DNA from: CAZGYE01 sp964530165
GTDB taxonomy: Bacteria; Planctomycetota; Planctomycetia; Planctomycetales; Planctomycetaceae
Assembly: GCA_964530165.1 (NCBI GenBank)
Contig: CAZGYE010000029.1
Location: forward strand, 1 to 31,286
Length of the DNA stretch: 31,286 nucleotides
Reading direction: 5' to 3'
Positions within the stretch are counted from its first letter, which is position 1, and each line of letters opens with the position of its first letter. The translations under genes and the position numbers were made by a program. This document shows positions 14,999 to 22,915 of this stretch, one piece after another. A model generated the notes under the pieces. That model was not told the origin of the DNA, did no database searches, and saw only the letters and a program-made list of their open reading frames with translations.

Positions 14999-16966
14999 AT
15001 GCCGCAAACTGTCACACCGGCCTGTCGGCCCACGTCGAAACGTTTTCTCGTTGCGCAGATCACCGGCTATCTGATCGCGCTTTCACTCGTGGTTCCGGCT
15101 GAGCTCGAACGCCTGAGGGCGGTGGCCTCTGACGAGGGAGGTCTGGCGTTGTGGTTCGTCGGCATCAACGTCGATACCACGCTCTATTTGCTGCTCCTGG
15201 TGCTTGCCCCGTGCTGCTGGTGCTGCCGGCGAGAATTGTTCCGTCGTCCAACACGCTGGTCGATCTCGCTGTGGGCCTGGTTGAGTTCAACGACGAAACC
15301 CGCTCCCGAGACGCGCGGTTGGGCTGGAGGGCGTGCCTGGACACTCGCGATGCTGGTTGGCGCCACGTCGCTGGGGGTCAGTGCATCCGTTGCAGCGATG
15401 AACGTCGAGGGGCCAAGACCCGCAAAGTTTGGCGACCTGCCTCCCGCGTACCACGACGAATACAGTTATCTGTTTCAGGCGAAGACGTTTCTGGCGGGGC
15501 GTCTGTATTTTCCCAGTCACCCCGAAGCCGCCCGGCTGTTCGATCAAATGCACGTTTTGAACGAGGGGCGATTTGCCAGCCGGTTCTTCCCCGCGACCGG
15601 CGCGTGGATCGCCCCGTTTCTGGCGATGGGAAAACCGCACTGGGGACATTGGCTGGCCGGAGCGCTGACGGCGGTGTTTGTCTTTTGGATGGGTCGCGAA
15701 CTGGGCGGCAACGGCGTTGGTTTGCTCGCTGGAATGCTGACCGCTTTGTCGCCGGGGATGGCGCTGTTCAGCAACCTGCTGTTGTCGCATCATCCTACGC
15801 TTGTCGGCTTGACGCTGTTCATTTTCACCTTTCTACGTATGCAGCGCACCGGGCATTGGGCCTACGCGCTGCTTTCCGGGATTGGGTTGAGTTTTGCGAT
15901 GTTGTCGCGACCGATGACTGCCGCCGGCGTGGGGTTGCCGTTTGGCGTCTGGTTGTTTTGGTGGCTGGCGCGTGGGGCAGGCTTTCCAGCCGCGCGTGGG
16001 GCAGGCTTTCCAGCCTGCCAGAACCGAGCGGCAGGCTGGAAAGCCTGCCCCACAGTGTTGACCGCAGCAGTGGCGGTGCCCGTGCTATTCGGACTGGTGT
16101 TGATGTTCGGCTACAATCGCGAGCTGACCGGCAGCGGCTGGACGACGCCCTATCAGCTCTTCACCGACATCTATACGCCGCGGCACGTCTACGGCTTCAA
16201 CAATGTGATCCGCGGCGAAGGACGGCTGGGACCGAAGGTGCTCGACAACTACGACCGCTGGGCGGAGAACCTGACGCCGGCTCTGGCCGCCCGCAACGTG
16301 CGAAACCGGTTGATCGCCAGTTGGCAGTGGACGCTGGGAATTGTCCCGCTGCTGTTGGCGGCGATCGTGTTTCTGTTTCATGCTTCGCTGCTGGAACGGG
16401 GCTGGCGGCTGATCGCGGCGGCGATCGTCTCGTTGCACGCCGTTCACGTGCCGTATTGGTACGACGGAATCATGCATTGGCATTACGTCTTCGAGTCGGG
16501 GCCGTTGTGGCTGCTTATTTTCGCCGGCGCCACGCAAACCCTATTCGCCGGTTGGAGGGCCTCGCAACGGCCGTGGATGCCGGTTTGGTGGACCGGCGTC
16601 ATTGTCGCATCGCTGTTGACCACGTATGTCGCGTTCGATCCGCTGTGGCCGAGGTCGAGGCTGCGGACGGCCGTCGACAACGTCGCCTTTTCACGCATAC
16701 GATATGCGGCGTTTCAGACCCTGATCGATCGGCACGTCACCCACAGGCCGGCGCTTGTGTTGATCGAAGCGGACCCGGACGATCGTCACATCGATTTCGT
16801 GCTCAACGATCCCGACCTGCAGGCGGACGTCTTGTACGGCCGGTTTCGTCCCGACGACATCGGGCTCCCGAAGATTCTGCGTCTGTTCCCGAACCGAGCG
16901 ATTTACCTATTCCGCGCGACGCGGTGGCAGTTGGTGCGTGTTGCGGCTGCGCGCACCGACCGCTAG
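14999..16966 (+). CDS. Polytopic membrane protein, GT-C glycosyltransferase-like
   Basis: 655 residues from ATG 14999. The open frame extends to 14894, but that part only translates the repeat array. About ten or more hydrophobic helices are visible. An acidic motif in the first large loop (YHDEYSYLFQAK) resembles the DE/ED motif of GT39/ArnT-like enzymes that use polyprenyl-phosphate sugars. The C-terminal 110 residues are soluble. No Shine-Dalgarno sequence precedes the start because the repeat array ends there. About residues 323-352 are encoded by a repeat insertion (GAGFPAARGAGFPACQ, then GWKACPT) between membrane segments. It is probably an envelope-glycan transferase; other polytopic families are possible. 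Confidence 0.6.
   Translation: MPQTVTPACRPTSKRFLVAQITGYLIALSLVVPAELERLRAVASDEGGLALWFVGINVDTTLYLLLLVLAPCCWCCRRELFRRPTRWSISLWAWLSSTTKPAPETRGWAGGRAWTLAMLVGATSLGVSASVAAMNVEGPRPAKFGDLPPAYHDEYSYLFQAKTFLAGRLYFPSHPEAARLFDQMHVLNEGRFASRFFPATGAWIAPFLAMGKPHWGHWLAGALTAVFVFWMGRELGGNGVGLLAGMLTALSPGMALFSNLLLSHHPTLVGLTLFIFTFLRMQRTGHWAYALLSGIGLSFAMLSRPMTAAGVGLPFGVWLFWWLARGAGFPAARGAGFPACQNRAAGWKACPTVLTAAVAVPVLFGLVLMFGYNRELTGSGWTTPYQLFTDIYTPRHVYGFNNVIRGEGRLGPKVLDNYDRWAENLTPALAARNVRNRLIASWQWTLGIVPLLLAAIVFLFHASLLERGWRLIAAAIVSLHAVHVPYWYDGIMHWHYVFESGPLWLLIFAGATQTLFAGWRASQRPWMPVWWTGVIVASLLTTYVAFDPLWPRSRLRTAVDNVAFSRIRYAAFQTLIDRHVTHRPALVLIEADPDDRHIDFVLNDPDLQADVLYGRFRPDDIGLPKILRLFPNRAIYLFRATRWQLVRVAAARTDR
15968..16053. 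repeat. REP-like palindrome plus tandem duplication inside a membrane-protein gene
   Basis: A 24-bp unit is directly duplicated (15968-15991 and 15992-16015). The second copy runs on into a 24-bp arm (15996-16019) that is the exact reverse complement of 16030-16053, with a 10-nt loop. The core is GCAGGCTTTCCAGCCTGC. All pieces keep the reading frame open. A related single arm, with one base changed, is at 21609-21632. Confidence 0.85.
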
Positions 16967-17009
16967 ACTTGTTCGAAAGATCACAAAATCACTACCGGGA
17001 GAAACGACC

Positions 17010-17888
17010 GTGCGATTGGCAACCATTTTGGCCGACGGTGAACACCGCGTCGTCGGCGTCGATGAGGAAACGGACCGGACGCAATGCGTCGACCTGCAAG
17101 CCGTCGATGAAAGTCTGCCGCGATCGCTGAAAGTGCTGCTCGCTCAGGAAGACGGAATTTCGCGGGCGAGGGCGGCCATGCAGAAAGGACTGAGCGACGA
17201 CATTCTTGTGACAGGTGTGTTACAAGCGCCGATCGTCAGTCCTGGAAAAGTGATTTGCATCGGTCTCAACTACCGCGATCACGCCGCGGAGAGCGGAATG
17301 GATGTCCCTCCCGAGCCGGTCTGCTTCAGCAAGTTTTCCAGCGCCGTCATCGGTCCGGAAGCCGCCATCGAGTTGCCGGCGGTCGCCGAGCAGGTTGATT
17401 ACGAAGCGGAGCTGGTCGTCGTAATCGGCAAACGGGGCAAGAACATTTCCGAAACGGACGCGCAGAACCACGTGGCCGGCTACATGAACGGCAACGACGT
17501 TTCGGCCCGCGACTGGCAGATTGGCAGGCCGGGCGGCCAATGGTTGCTCGGCAAAACTCCCGACACGTTCGCGCCGACCGGCCCCTGGCTGGTCACTGCC
17601 GACGAAATCGCCGACCCGCATCAACTGGCCGTCAAACTGCGTCTGAACGGAGAAACGATGCAGGACTCCAACACGCGGGAGTTCATTTTCCGGATCGAGC
17701 CGTTGATCGCCCACATTTCGCAGTTGGTGACCCTCGAACCGGGCGACCTGATCTTCACCGGAACACCACCCGGCGTCGGCTTCGCCCGCAAACCACCCAT
17801 CTTTCTCAAAGAAGGTGACGTGGTCGAAGTCGAGATCGAACGGCTGGGAGTTCTCCGGAACCACGTACACAATGGCCGCCGAAACTGA
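17010..17888 (+). CDS. Fumarylacetoacetate hydrolase (FAH) family protein
   Basis: 292 residues from GTG 17010, supported by GGGAGA at 16997-17002. A short N-terminal domain is followed by the FAH core: ICIGLNYRDHAAESG, PVCFSKFSSAVIGP, the metal-binding DYEAELVVVIGK (acidic pair), YMNGNDVSARDWQ (third acidic ligand), LGKTPDTFAPTGPW and GTPPGVG. Such enzymes hydrolyse or decarboxylate 2-oxo acids with Mg2+/Mn2+, in aromatic or sugar-acid breakdown. Exact substrate cannot be told. It lies 43 bp after the GT-C gene on the same strand and is convergent with nrdR. Confidence 0.9.
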   Translation: MRLATILADGEHRVVGVDEETDRTQCVDLQAVDESLPRSLKVLLAQEDGISRARAAMQKGLSDDILVTGVLQAPIVSPGKVICIGLNYRDHAAESGMDVPPEPVCFSKFSSAVIGPEAAIELPAVAEQVDYEAELVVVIGKRGKNISETDAQNHVAGYMNGNDVSARDWQIGRPGGQWLLGKTPDTFAPTGPWLVTADEIADPHQLAVKLRLNGETMQDSNTREFIFRIEPLIAHISQLVTLEPGDLIFTGTPPGVGFARKPPIFLKEGDVVEVEIERLGVLRNHVHNGRRN

Positions 17889-17952
17889 CGGACGGTCTTT
17901 GCGTTGGGAAGTGATGAGGCCCTTTCAGCCAAAGTGTCGCCTGCAGTCGAGG

Positions 17953-18417
17953 TTAGCGGCGAGCGGAGGCGACTTTGAGCATGGGGCCTAGCTCGTCGAC
18001 GAAGTCTTTGACATCCTGAAATTCGCGGTACACCGAGGCGAAGCGGACGAAGGCCACCTGGTCGACGGAGCGCAGGATGTTGAACACTTTCTCGCCGATG
18101 TACCGTGACGGGACCTCGCGGTCGAAATTCTGGTAGACGTCGGCCTCGACCTCGCAAATGATGGCCTCAAGCTGACTGTCGCTGACGGGCCGTTTGTAGC
18201 ACGCTTTTTCCAGCCCGATGCGGATCTTCTGCCGGTCGAAGGGGTCGCGCGTGCCGTCTTTCTTGACGACCTTCACCGGCGACTCTTCGATCTTCTCGTA
18301 TGTTGTGAACCGCCGTTCACAATTGAGACACTCTCGGCGTCGGCGAATGACGAACTGCTGACTGGCGCGCGAGTCGATGACTTTGGTCTCGCCGTGACGA
18401 CAGAACGGACACATCAT
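17953..18417 (-). CDS. nrdR: Transcriptional repressor NrdR
   Basis: 154 residues, standard length. NrdR binds NrdR boxes upstream of ribonucleotide reductase genes and senses ATP/dATP. The N-terminal zinc ribbon has MCPFC at the start and CLNC about 30 residues on (CRRRECLNCERRFTTYE context), followed by the ATP-cone (VVKKDGTRDPFDRQKI). The ATG at 18417, followed directly by another ATG at 18414, is preceded by GGGAGA ten bases upstream. The longer open frame to 18495 lacks support. It is divergent from the PVC small basic protein gene. No NrdR box or nrd gene was recognised in the window. Confidence 0.95.
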   Translation of the reverse strand: MMCPFCRHGETKVIDSRASQQFVIRRRRECLNCERRFTTYEKIEESPVKVVKKDGTRDPFDRQKIRIGLEKACYKRPVSDSQLEAIICEVEADVYQNFDREVPSRYIGEKVFNILRSVDQVAFVRFASVYREFQDVKDFVDELGPMLKVASARR

Positions 18418-18545
18418 GTCGGCGTGTTCTCCCAAACACGTGATTTCATCAGGGCGATCCCTTTCCGCTTCGCTCGTCCCACTCGCACGGCCCATCCATG
18501 AGAGTAGAGTACCGAACTGAAGACGAATTGCCTAGCTTGAATGGG

Positions 18546-18574
18546 TTGCATTGAAAACGACTTCCGCCTAAAAT
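18546..18574 (+). promoter_or_regulatory. Weak candidate promoter for the small basic protein gene
   Basis: TTGCAT (18546-18551) and TAAAAT (18569-18574) are 17 bp apart in the divergent gap after nrdR. The -10-like box matches five of six bases, the -35-like box only three. It points toward the gene at 18688. Confidence 0.25.
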
Positions 18575-18687
18575 AAACAGCTTCGCTCGGCACATGAAGT
18601 TTTGTCGACGATAATTGACAGTCGGCAGTTCGAGTGTCCCCTCCGGCTGAACTGGTTCTCGGGTCGGTTAGAAATGGAGTGACTCAC

Positions 18688-18930
18688 GTGACAATCGACA
18701 AAAGTTTGCGAAGAACGGGGCGACTCACACGATCCCGCAACGTTCTGAAGCGGGCCGAGCGGATTGCCCAGATGGAGTTTGAGGATCGCTGGGACGAGGG
18801 GCAAAGTCCGTTCGGTCTGCCAACAGTCCGAGTCATCAAGACGACAGTCGGGAAGAAGAAGAAGAAGAAAGCGAAAGATGAAGGAGAAGGGGATGAGAAA
18901 GAGAAGGAAAGTGAAAGTTCAGCCGAATGA
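18688..18930 (+). CDS. Small basic protein of the PVC superphylum
   Basis: 80 residues from GTG 18688, with GGAG eight bases upstream. The core SLRRTGRLTRSRNVLKRAER and DEGQSPFGLPTVRVIK match, as I recall it, the family annotated as 'small basic protein' in Planctomycetes, Verrucomicrobia and Chlamydiae and described as a PVC signature protein probably bound to nucleic acid or the ribosome. The C-terminus is a lysine run followed by an acidic tail (KKKKKKAKDEGEGDEKEKES), which is low complexity. It is the best taxonomic marker in the window. It is divergent from nrdR and upstream of the GH3 gene. The function is not established from this sequence. Confidence 0.85.
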   Translation: MTIDKSLRRTGRLTRSRNVLKRAERIAQMEFEDRWDEGQSPFGLPTVRVIKTTVGKKKKKKAKDEGEGDEKEKESESSAE

Positions 18931-19023
18931 GGGGTTCGTCGGAACGCTCACTGACCACTCGAACTCGCCTCTCTGAGCAAGACGAAGGACGCCGTCGCAT
19001 TTCGACGGGTTGCGATTCGTGTT

Positions 19024-20895
19024 GTGGAAGCGGTCTTCTGTAAGGATGTTCCTATATTGCCGGCAACACGTCTCCTCAACAGGTTGCGGTACGCAGGGGG
19101 ATGGTTTGCTCGGGTCCGGGTGGGGCGCGAGGCCAAGAAGTTCTTGGCGGCGGCAGTCGATTGTCGCAAAGCCCAACACGCGGTGCTACGTCGGTTGCTG
19201 GCGTTGAACGCCGAGAGTCGGTTCAGCCGCGAGCACAAGTTCGCCGAGGTTCGCAACGTCGCTGACTTTCGGGAGCGCATGCCGATCGCCAGCTACGAGT
19301 ATTTTCACCCTTCCATCGAGCAGTTGAAGCTCGGTGACCACCAGGCGCTGCTGGGCACGCAAAACCGTTTGCTGATGTTCTCTCTGAGCAGCGGAACCAC
19401 TGACGAGTCAAAATTTATTCCCATCACGCAGCAATTCCTCAACGACTATCGACACGGCTGGCAAGTTTGGGGCGTCTTGGCTTTCGAGGATCATCCCCGG
19501 GTTTTCGCCAAGAAAATCGTGCAATTCACCGGCGACTACGACCGGTTCCGAACACCCGGCGGGACCCCCTGCGGCAATATCAGCGGTTTGGTCGGGGCGA
19601 TGCAGAAACGGATCGTCCGGCTGATGTACGCTGTTCCTGGAATCGTCTCGAAGATCCGCGACGCCGAGGCGAAGAATTACACGTCGTTGCGTTTTGCCAT
19701 GGCTGAGAGTAGCGTCGGCATGGTGACCACGGCCAATCCCAGCACGTTGATTCATCTCGCCAAATTGGCCGATGCCGAGAAGGAAGAGCTCATCCGGGAC
19801 ATTGCCGACGGGACGCTGTCGAGAAAGTACGCGATCCGCACCGAAATCCGCGAGAAGCTGAGAGGAAGCATTTCACGGCGACGGATCGCTCGGGCCCGGT
19901 TTCTGGAGCGGATTGCCGAACGCACCGGCCGTCTCTATCCATCCGAATATTGGTCGGGCTTGGAGCTGCTGGCTGTTTGGTGTGGGGGAAGTGTCGGCGT
20001 CTATCTGCATTCACTGCGTCGTTTCTACGGTGACGTGCCGATTCGTGATCACGGGCTGCATGCCAGCGAAGGACGAATGACGCTTCCCCTGGTCGACGGC
20101 CGGTCGGAAGGGCTGCTGGAAGTGACGACTCACTTTTTCGAGTTCATCCCGGAAGAGGAGCACGAAACCGAGAACCCCACCGTCCTCGAGGCGCACGAAC
20201 TGGAAGAAGGCCACGACTATTACATCCTGCTGACGACGTCGTCCGGTCTGTACCGATACGACATCTGCGACGTCGTGCGATGCAACGGCTTCCACGGGAG
20301 CACACCCATACTGGAATTCCTGCACAAGGGCGCCCACATCTCCAGCATTACAGGAGAGAAACTCTCGGAGTCTCAGGTGGTCACTGCTGTTCGCAGTTGT
20401 GTCGAACGCCTGAAACTGCATCTGAAACATTTCACGGTCGCGCCGGTTTTCGGCGAGCCGCCCCGGTACCAGTTGCTCGTCGAGCGGCGAGATTTCACTT
20501 CGTCCGCCGTCGCAGAGGACCTCGTCCGGCAAATCGACGAGTGCCTGCAGCGAATCAACTGCGAGTACGCTGAGAAGCGGACGTCGGGACGTCTCGACCC
20601 GATGACCTGGGTGCCCCTGCCGGATGGAGTTTGGGACGAATTCATTCACAACCGCCAGTCGAAGCTCGGTGGAAGCAGTGAGCAATACAAGCACCCCTGT
20701 TTGGTCCCCGACATCAACTTCAGTGCCAGACTCCTGCAGGAGTACGCAGCGAGCAGCAACCCGATCTACGAGTCGATGTCGTCGAGATCACCGCTCCCAG
20801 CCAGCGGAATGATGTCGTCGTCACTGGGGTCGCTGGGATCCAACGAGGCGCCGTCCACTTCCAGAGGTGCCGCGTCCCGGTCCCGAGCATCCTGA
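19024..20895 (+). CDS. GH3-type acyl-adenylating enzyme (auxin-responsive GH3 superfamily)
   Basis: 623 residues from GTG 19024. A TTG at 19057 with AAGGA upstream is an alternative start. The ATP-binding P-loop is SLSSGTTDESKFIP at residues 120-133. GLYRYDICDVVRCNGF matches the YRYxxGDVV motif but has Cys where Gly is usual. IEFLHKGAHISSITGEKLSE-type sequence follows as in plant and bacterial GH3 proteins. The family adenylates carboxylic acids, in plants joining them to amino acids; the bacterial substrates are unknown. The last ~43 residues are Ser-rich and run antisense through the end of the FHA gene, so the true end may have been lost. Confidence 0.85.
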   Translation: MEAVFCKDVPILPATRLLNRLRYAGGWFARVRVGREAKKFLAAAVDCRKAQHAVLRRLLALNAESRFSREHKFAEVRNVADFRERMPIASYEYFHPSIEQLKLGDHQALLGTQNRLLMFSLSSGTTDESKFIPITQQFLNDYRHGWQVWGVLAFEDHPRVFAKKIVQFTGDYDRFRTPGGTPCGNISGLVGAMQKRIVRLMYAVPGIVSKIRDAEAKNYTSLRFAMAESSVGMVTTANPSTLIHLAKLADAEKEELIRDIADGTLSRKYAIRTEIREKLRGSISRRRIARARFLERIAERTGRLYPSEYWSGLELLAVWCGGSVGVYLHSLRRFYGDVPIRDHGLHASEGRMTLPLVDGRSEGLLEVTTHFFEFIPEEEHETENPTVLEAHELEEGHDYYILLTTSSGLYRYDICDVVRCNGFHGSTPILEFLHKGAHISSITGEKLSESQVVTAVRSCVERLKLHLKHFTVAPVFGEPPRYQLLVERRDFTSSAVAEDLVRQIDECLQRINCEYAEKRTSGRLDPMTWVPLPDGVWDEFIHNRQSKLGGSSEQYKHPCLVPDINFSARLLQEYAASSNPIYESMSSRSPLPASGMMSSSLGSLGSNEAPSTSRGAASRSRAS

Positions 20896-21353
20896 ATCGA
20901 CGACTCAACCTGAAAACTCTCGTCGCTCTCGGGGATGGCCACCGGAAACTCGTGGCTGAGGCTCAGCGGCTCGGCCGGCTTGCCGGAGCGGCTCTGCGAA
21001 GCAGCCCCCGGGAGCGTCGCGCCGGACTTCGCGTCTCCGTTGGACTTCTTGCGGCGGGGCCTTGTCTTCTCGACTTGCAACACATACCGCACATCGCCGA
21101 TGGCCACCTCGTCGCCGAGCCTGAGGGGCGCCTCGTTCTCGACCCGCACACCGTTAACCCGCACGCCGTTCATACTGCCGAGGTCCCGAATCAAATAACG
21201 ATCGTCCACTTGTGCCACACAACAGTGCTTGCGCGAGACCTTGCGACTGCGTGTCAGCACGATGTCGCAATCGGGGTGACGTCCGATAAAAACAACCGCC
21301 TTGTCGAGCGCAATGGGACGTCCCTTCTTGACAGGAACGAGATAGACGCTCAT
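20766..21353 (-). CDS. FHA-domain protein
   Basis: 195 residues from ATG 21353, preceded by GGGGAG nine bases away. The N-terminal FHA domain (about residues 5-90) shows the phosphothreonine-binding signature: FIGRHPDCDIVL, VSRKHC, DLGSMNGVRVNG. A basic stretch (RPRRKKSNGD) follows. The tail is long, acidic and probably disordered, ending SDDDIIPLAGSGDLDDID, a style common in planctomycete FHA proteins. It likely binds phosphothreonine peptides from Ser/Thr kinases; no kinase is in the window. Its last 130 bp overlap the convergent GH3 gene. Confidence 0.88.
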   Translation of the reverse strand: MSVYLVPVKKGRPIALDKAVVFIGRHPDCDIVLTRSRKVSRKHCCVAQVDDRYLIRDLGSMNGVRVNGVRVENEAPLRLGDEVAIGDVRYVLQVEKTRPRRKKSNGDAKSGATLPGAASQSRSGKPAEPLSLSHEFPVAIPESDESFQVESSIQDARDRDAAPLEVDGASLDPSDPSDDDIIPLAGSGDLDDIDS

Positions 21354-21405
21354 ACGGGTCAACTCCCCACAGATGCAAAAGGACCAACCTGGACCTCTTA
21401 TCTTA

Positions 21406-21570
21406 TCATATTTGTGAGCTGGGAAGGAATGACTTCCGCACGTGTGACGCAAGATCCCCTACGTAAACCGTCGCTCCTTGACGAGCCAGCAAAACGCCCG
21501 TGGCCCGACCGATGCCGTTTGCACCACCCGTGACCACCGCCACCCGCCCGGTAAGCTCCGCTTCCGCCAT
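21406..21570 (-). pseudogene. N-terminal remnant of a short-chain dehydrogenase
   Basis: A 54-codon frame starts at ATG 21570 with MAEAELTGRVAVVTGG, then ANGIGRATG and GATVYVGDL. This is a complete first Rossmann beta-alpha-beta unit including the cofactor-binding Asp of an SDR. After about residue 40 the resemblance ends and a stop follows at 21406-21408, so some 200 residues of the enzyme are missing. The FHA gene start lies 52 bp further on. A deletion or replacement event is inferred. Confidence 0.7.
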
Positions 21571-21608
21571 GTTTCGATCGCTGCGTCAAAGCCGATTTGG
21601 CAAGTGTT

Positions 21609-21632
21609 GTGGGGCAAGCTTTCCAGCCTGCC
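21609..21632. repeat. Single arm of the GCAGGCTTTCCAGCCTGC repeat
   Basis: These 24 bases match the arm at 15996-16019 with one change (CAAGCT for CAGGCT). It lies in the gap between the SDR remnant and dinB, without a matching second arm nearby. Confidence 0.7.
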
Positions 21633-21675
21633 GATTGCCGGTTCATTCGCGTCAGCCCGATGCTATCATAGCCGT

Positions 21676-22890
21676 ATGATCCTGCATGTCGACATGGACG
21701 CGTTTTACGCATCGGTTGAACAGCGCGATCGGCCGGAACTGCGCGGACAGCCGGTGATTGTCGGCGGCTCGCCCGAGGGACGCGGTGTCGTTTCCGCGGC
21801 AAACTACGCGGCCCGACGGTTCGGCGTACACAGTGCGATGCCCGCGGCCACCGCCCGGCGACTCTGCCCACACGCTATTTTCCTGCGGCCACGGATCAGC
21901 GACTACGCTGCCGTCTCGGGTCAGATCTACGAGATCTTCGGCCGCTTCACCCCGCTGGTCGAACCGCTGTCCCTGGACGAAGCCTTTCTGGACGTGACCG
22001 GCAGTACGCGACTATTCGGCTCGCCGGCTGCGATCGGTCGGCAGATCAAAACAGCCATTCGCGACGAATTGAGTCTGGTGGCGTCGGTCGGCGTGGCGCC
22101 CAACAAGTTTCTGGCGAAGATCGCCAGCGATCTCGACAAGCCGGACGGCTTCGTGCTCGTCGAGCCGGACAAGATCCAGGAATTCCTCGCTCCGCTGCCG
22201 ATCTGCCGGCTGTGGGGCGTCGGGAAATCGGCCGCCCGCGTCTTGCAGCGTCTCGGTGTCGAGCGGATCGGACAACTGCGAGCGCTCTCGGCTGACGTCC
22301 TGCGGGATCATTTTGGTCGAAACGGCGACCAACTCTGGCGGCTGGCGCACGGCATCGACCGGCGCAAAGTCATCCCCGACCATACGGCCAAGTCCATCTC
22401 ACATGAGACGACGTTCCCCGTCGACATTGACGATCTCGAAACGCTGCGGGCATGGCTGACGGAACTGACCGAACAGGTCGCCCGCCGGCTCCGGCGACAC
22501 GGCCTGCGGGGACGGACCGTGCAACTGAAGGTCCGCTACGCTGACTTTCAAACCTACACTCGCGCCACCACGTTGCCGACGGCAACCGACATCACGGGCG
22601 AGCTCTGGCAGGCGGCCGTGGACATTCTCACAACCCGCCTGCCCGACCGTCCGTTGGCGGTACGACTGCTGGGCGTCGGAGTCAGCGGCATCGAGGGCCA
22701 CGGCAAGACGCAGCAACTTCTCTTCAAAGAAGATCGCGAAAAACAAAGCCGCCTCGACGCAGCTACCGATGAAATCCGCCAACGCTTCGGCAGCACGGCC
22801 GTCGAACGCGGCATCCAACTCGACGCCGACACCAAACGCAGCTCATCCGACCAAGACAGCCCACCAGTTCCAAGGGATCGTCTGTGCTGA
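21676..22890 (+). CDS. dinB: DNA polymerase IV (Y family)
   Basis: 404 residues from ATG 21676. It is an error-prone translesion polymerase. Catalytic acids are in ILHVDMDAFYASVE and SLDEAFLDVTG. SVGVAPNKFLAKIASDLDKP, the helix-hairpin-helix region (LWGVGKSAARVLQRLGV) and the little-finger domain (SISHETTF, VQLKVRYADFQTYTR) follow in order. No Shine-Dalgarno sequence is visible. A TATCAT six bases upstream of the ATG could mean a leaderless transcript, but its -35 partner is poor. No LexA-type box was recognised. The C-terminus lacks a clear beta-clamp peptide. It is convergent with the oxidoreductase operon, 25 bp apart. Confidence 0.95.
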   Translation: MILHVDMDAFYASVEQRDRPELRGQPVIVGGSPEGRGVVSAANYAARRFGVHSAMPAATARRLCPHAIFLRPRISDYAAVSGQIYEIFGRFTPLVEPLSLDEAFLDVTGSTRLFGSPAAIGRQIKTAIRDELSLVASVGVAPNKFLAKIASDLDKPDGFVLVEPDKIQEFLAPLPICRLWGVGKSAARVLQRLGVERIGQLRALSADVLRDHFGRNGDQLWRLAHGIDRRKVIPDHTAKSISHETTFPVDIDDLETLRAWLTELTEQVARRLRRHGLRGRTVQLKVRYADFQTYTRATTLPTATDITGELWQAAVDILTTRLPDRPLAVRLLGVGVSGIEGHGKTQQLLFKEDREKQSRLDAATDEIRQRFGSTAVERGIQLDADTKRSSSDQDSPPVPRDRLC

Positions 22891-22915
22891 CATTATTCTC
22901 CGGCATGTGTCGTCC

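Noticed and set aside
21641..21669. Promoter with TATCAT directly before dinB
   Set aside because: The hexamer 17 bp upstream (GTTCAT) is a poor -35, and a leaderless transcript cannot be shown from sequence alone.
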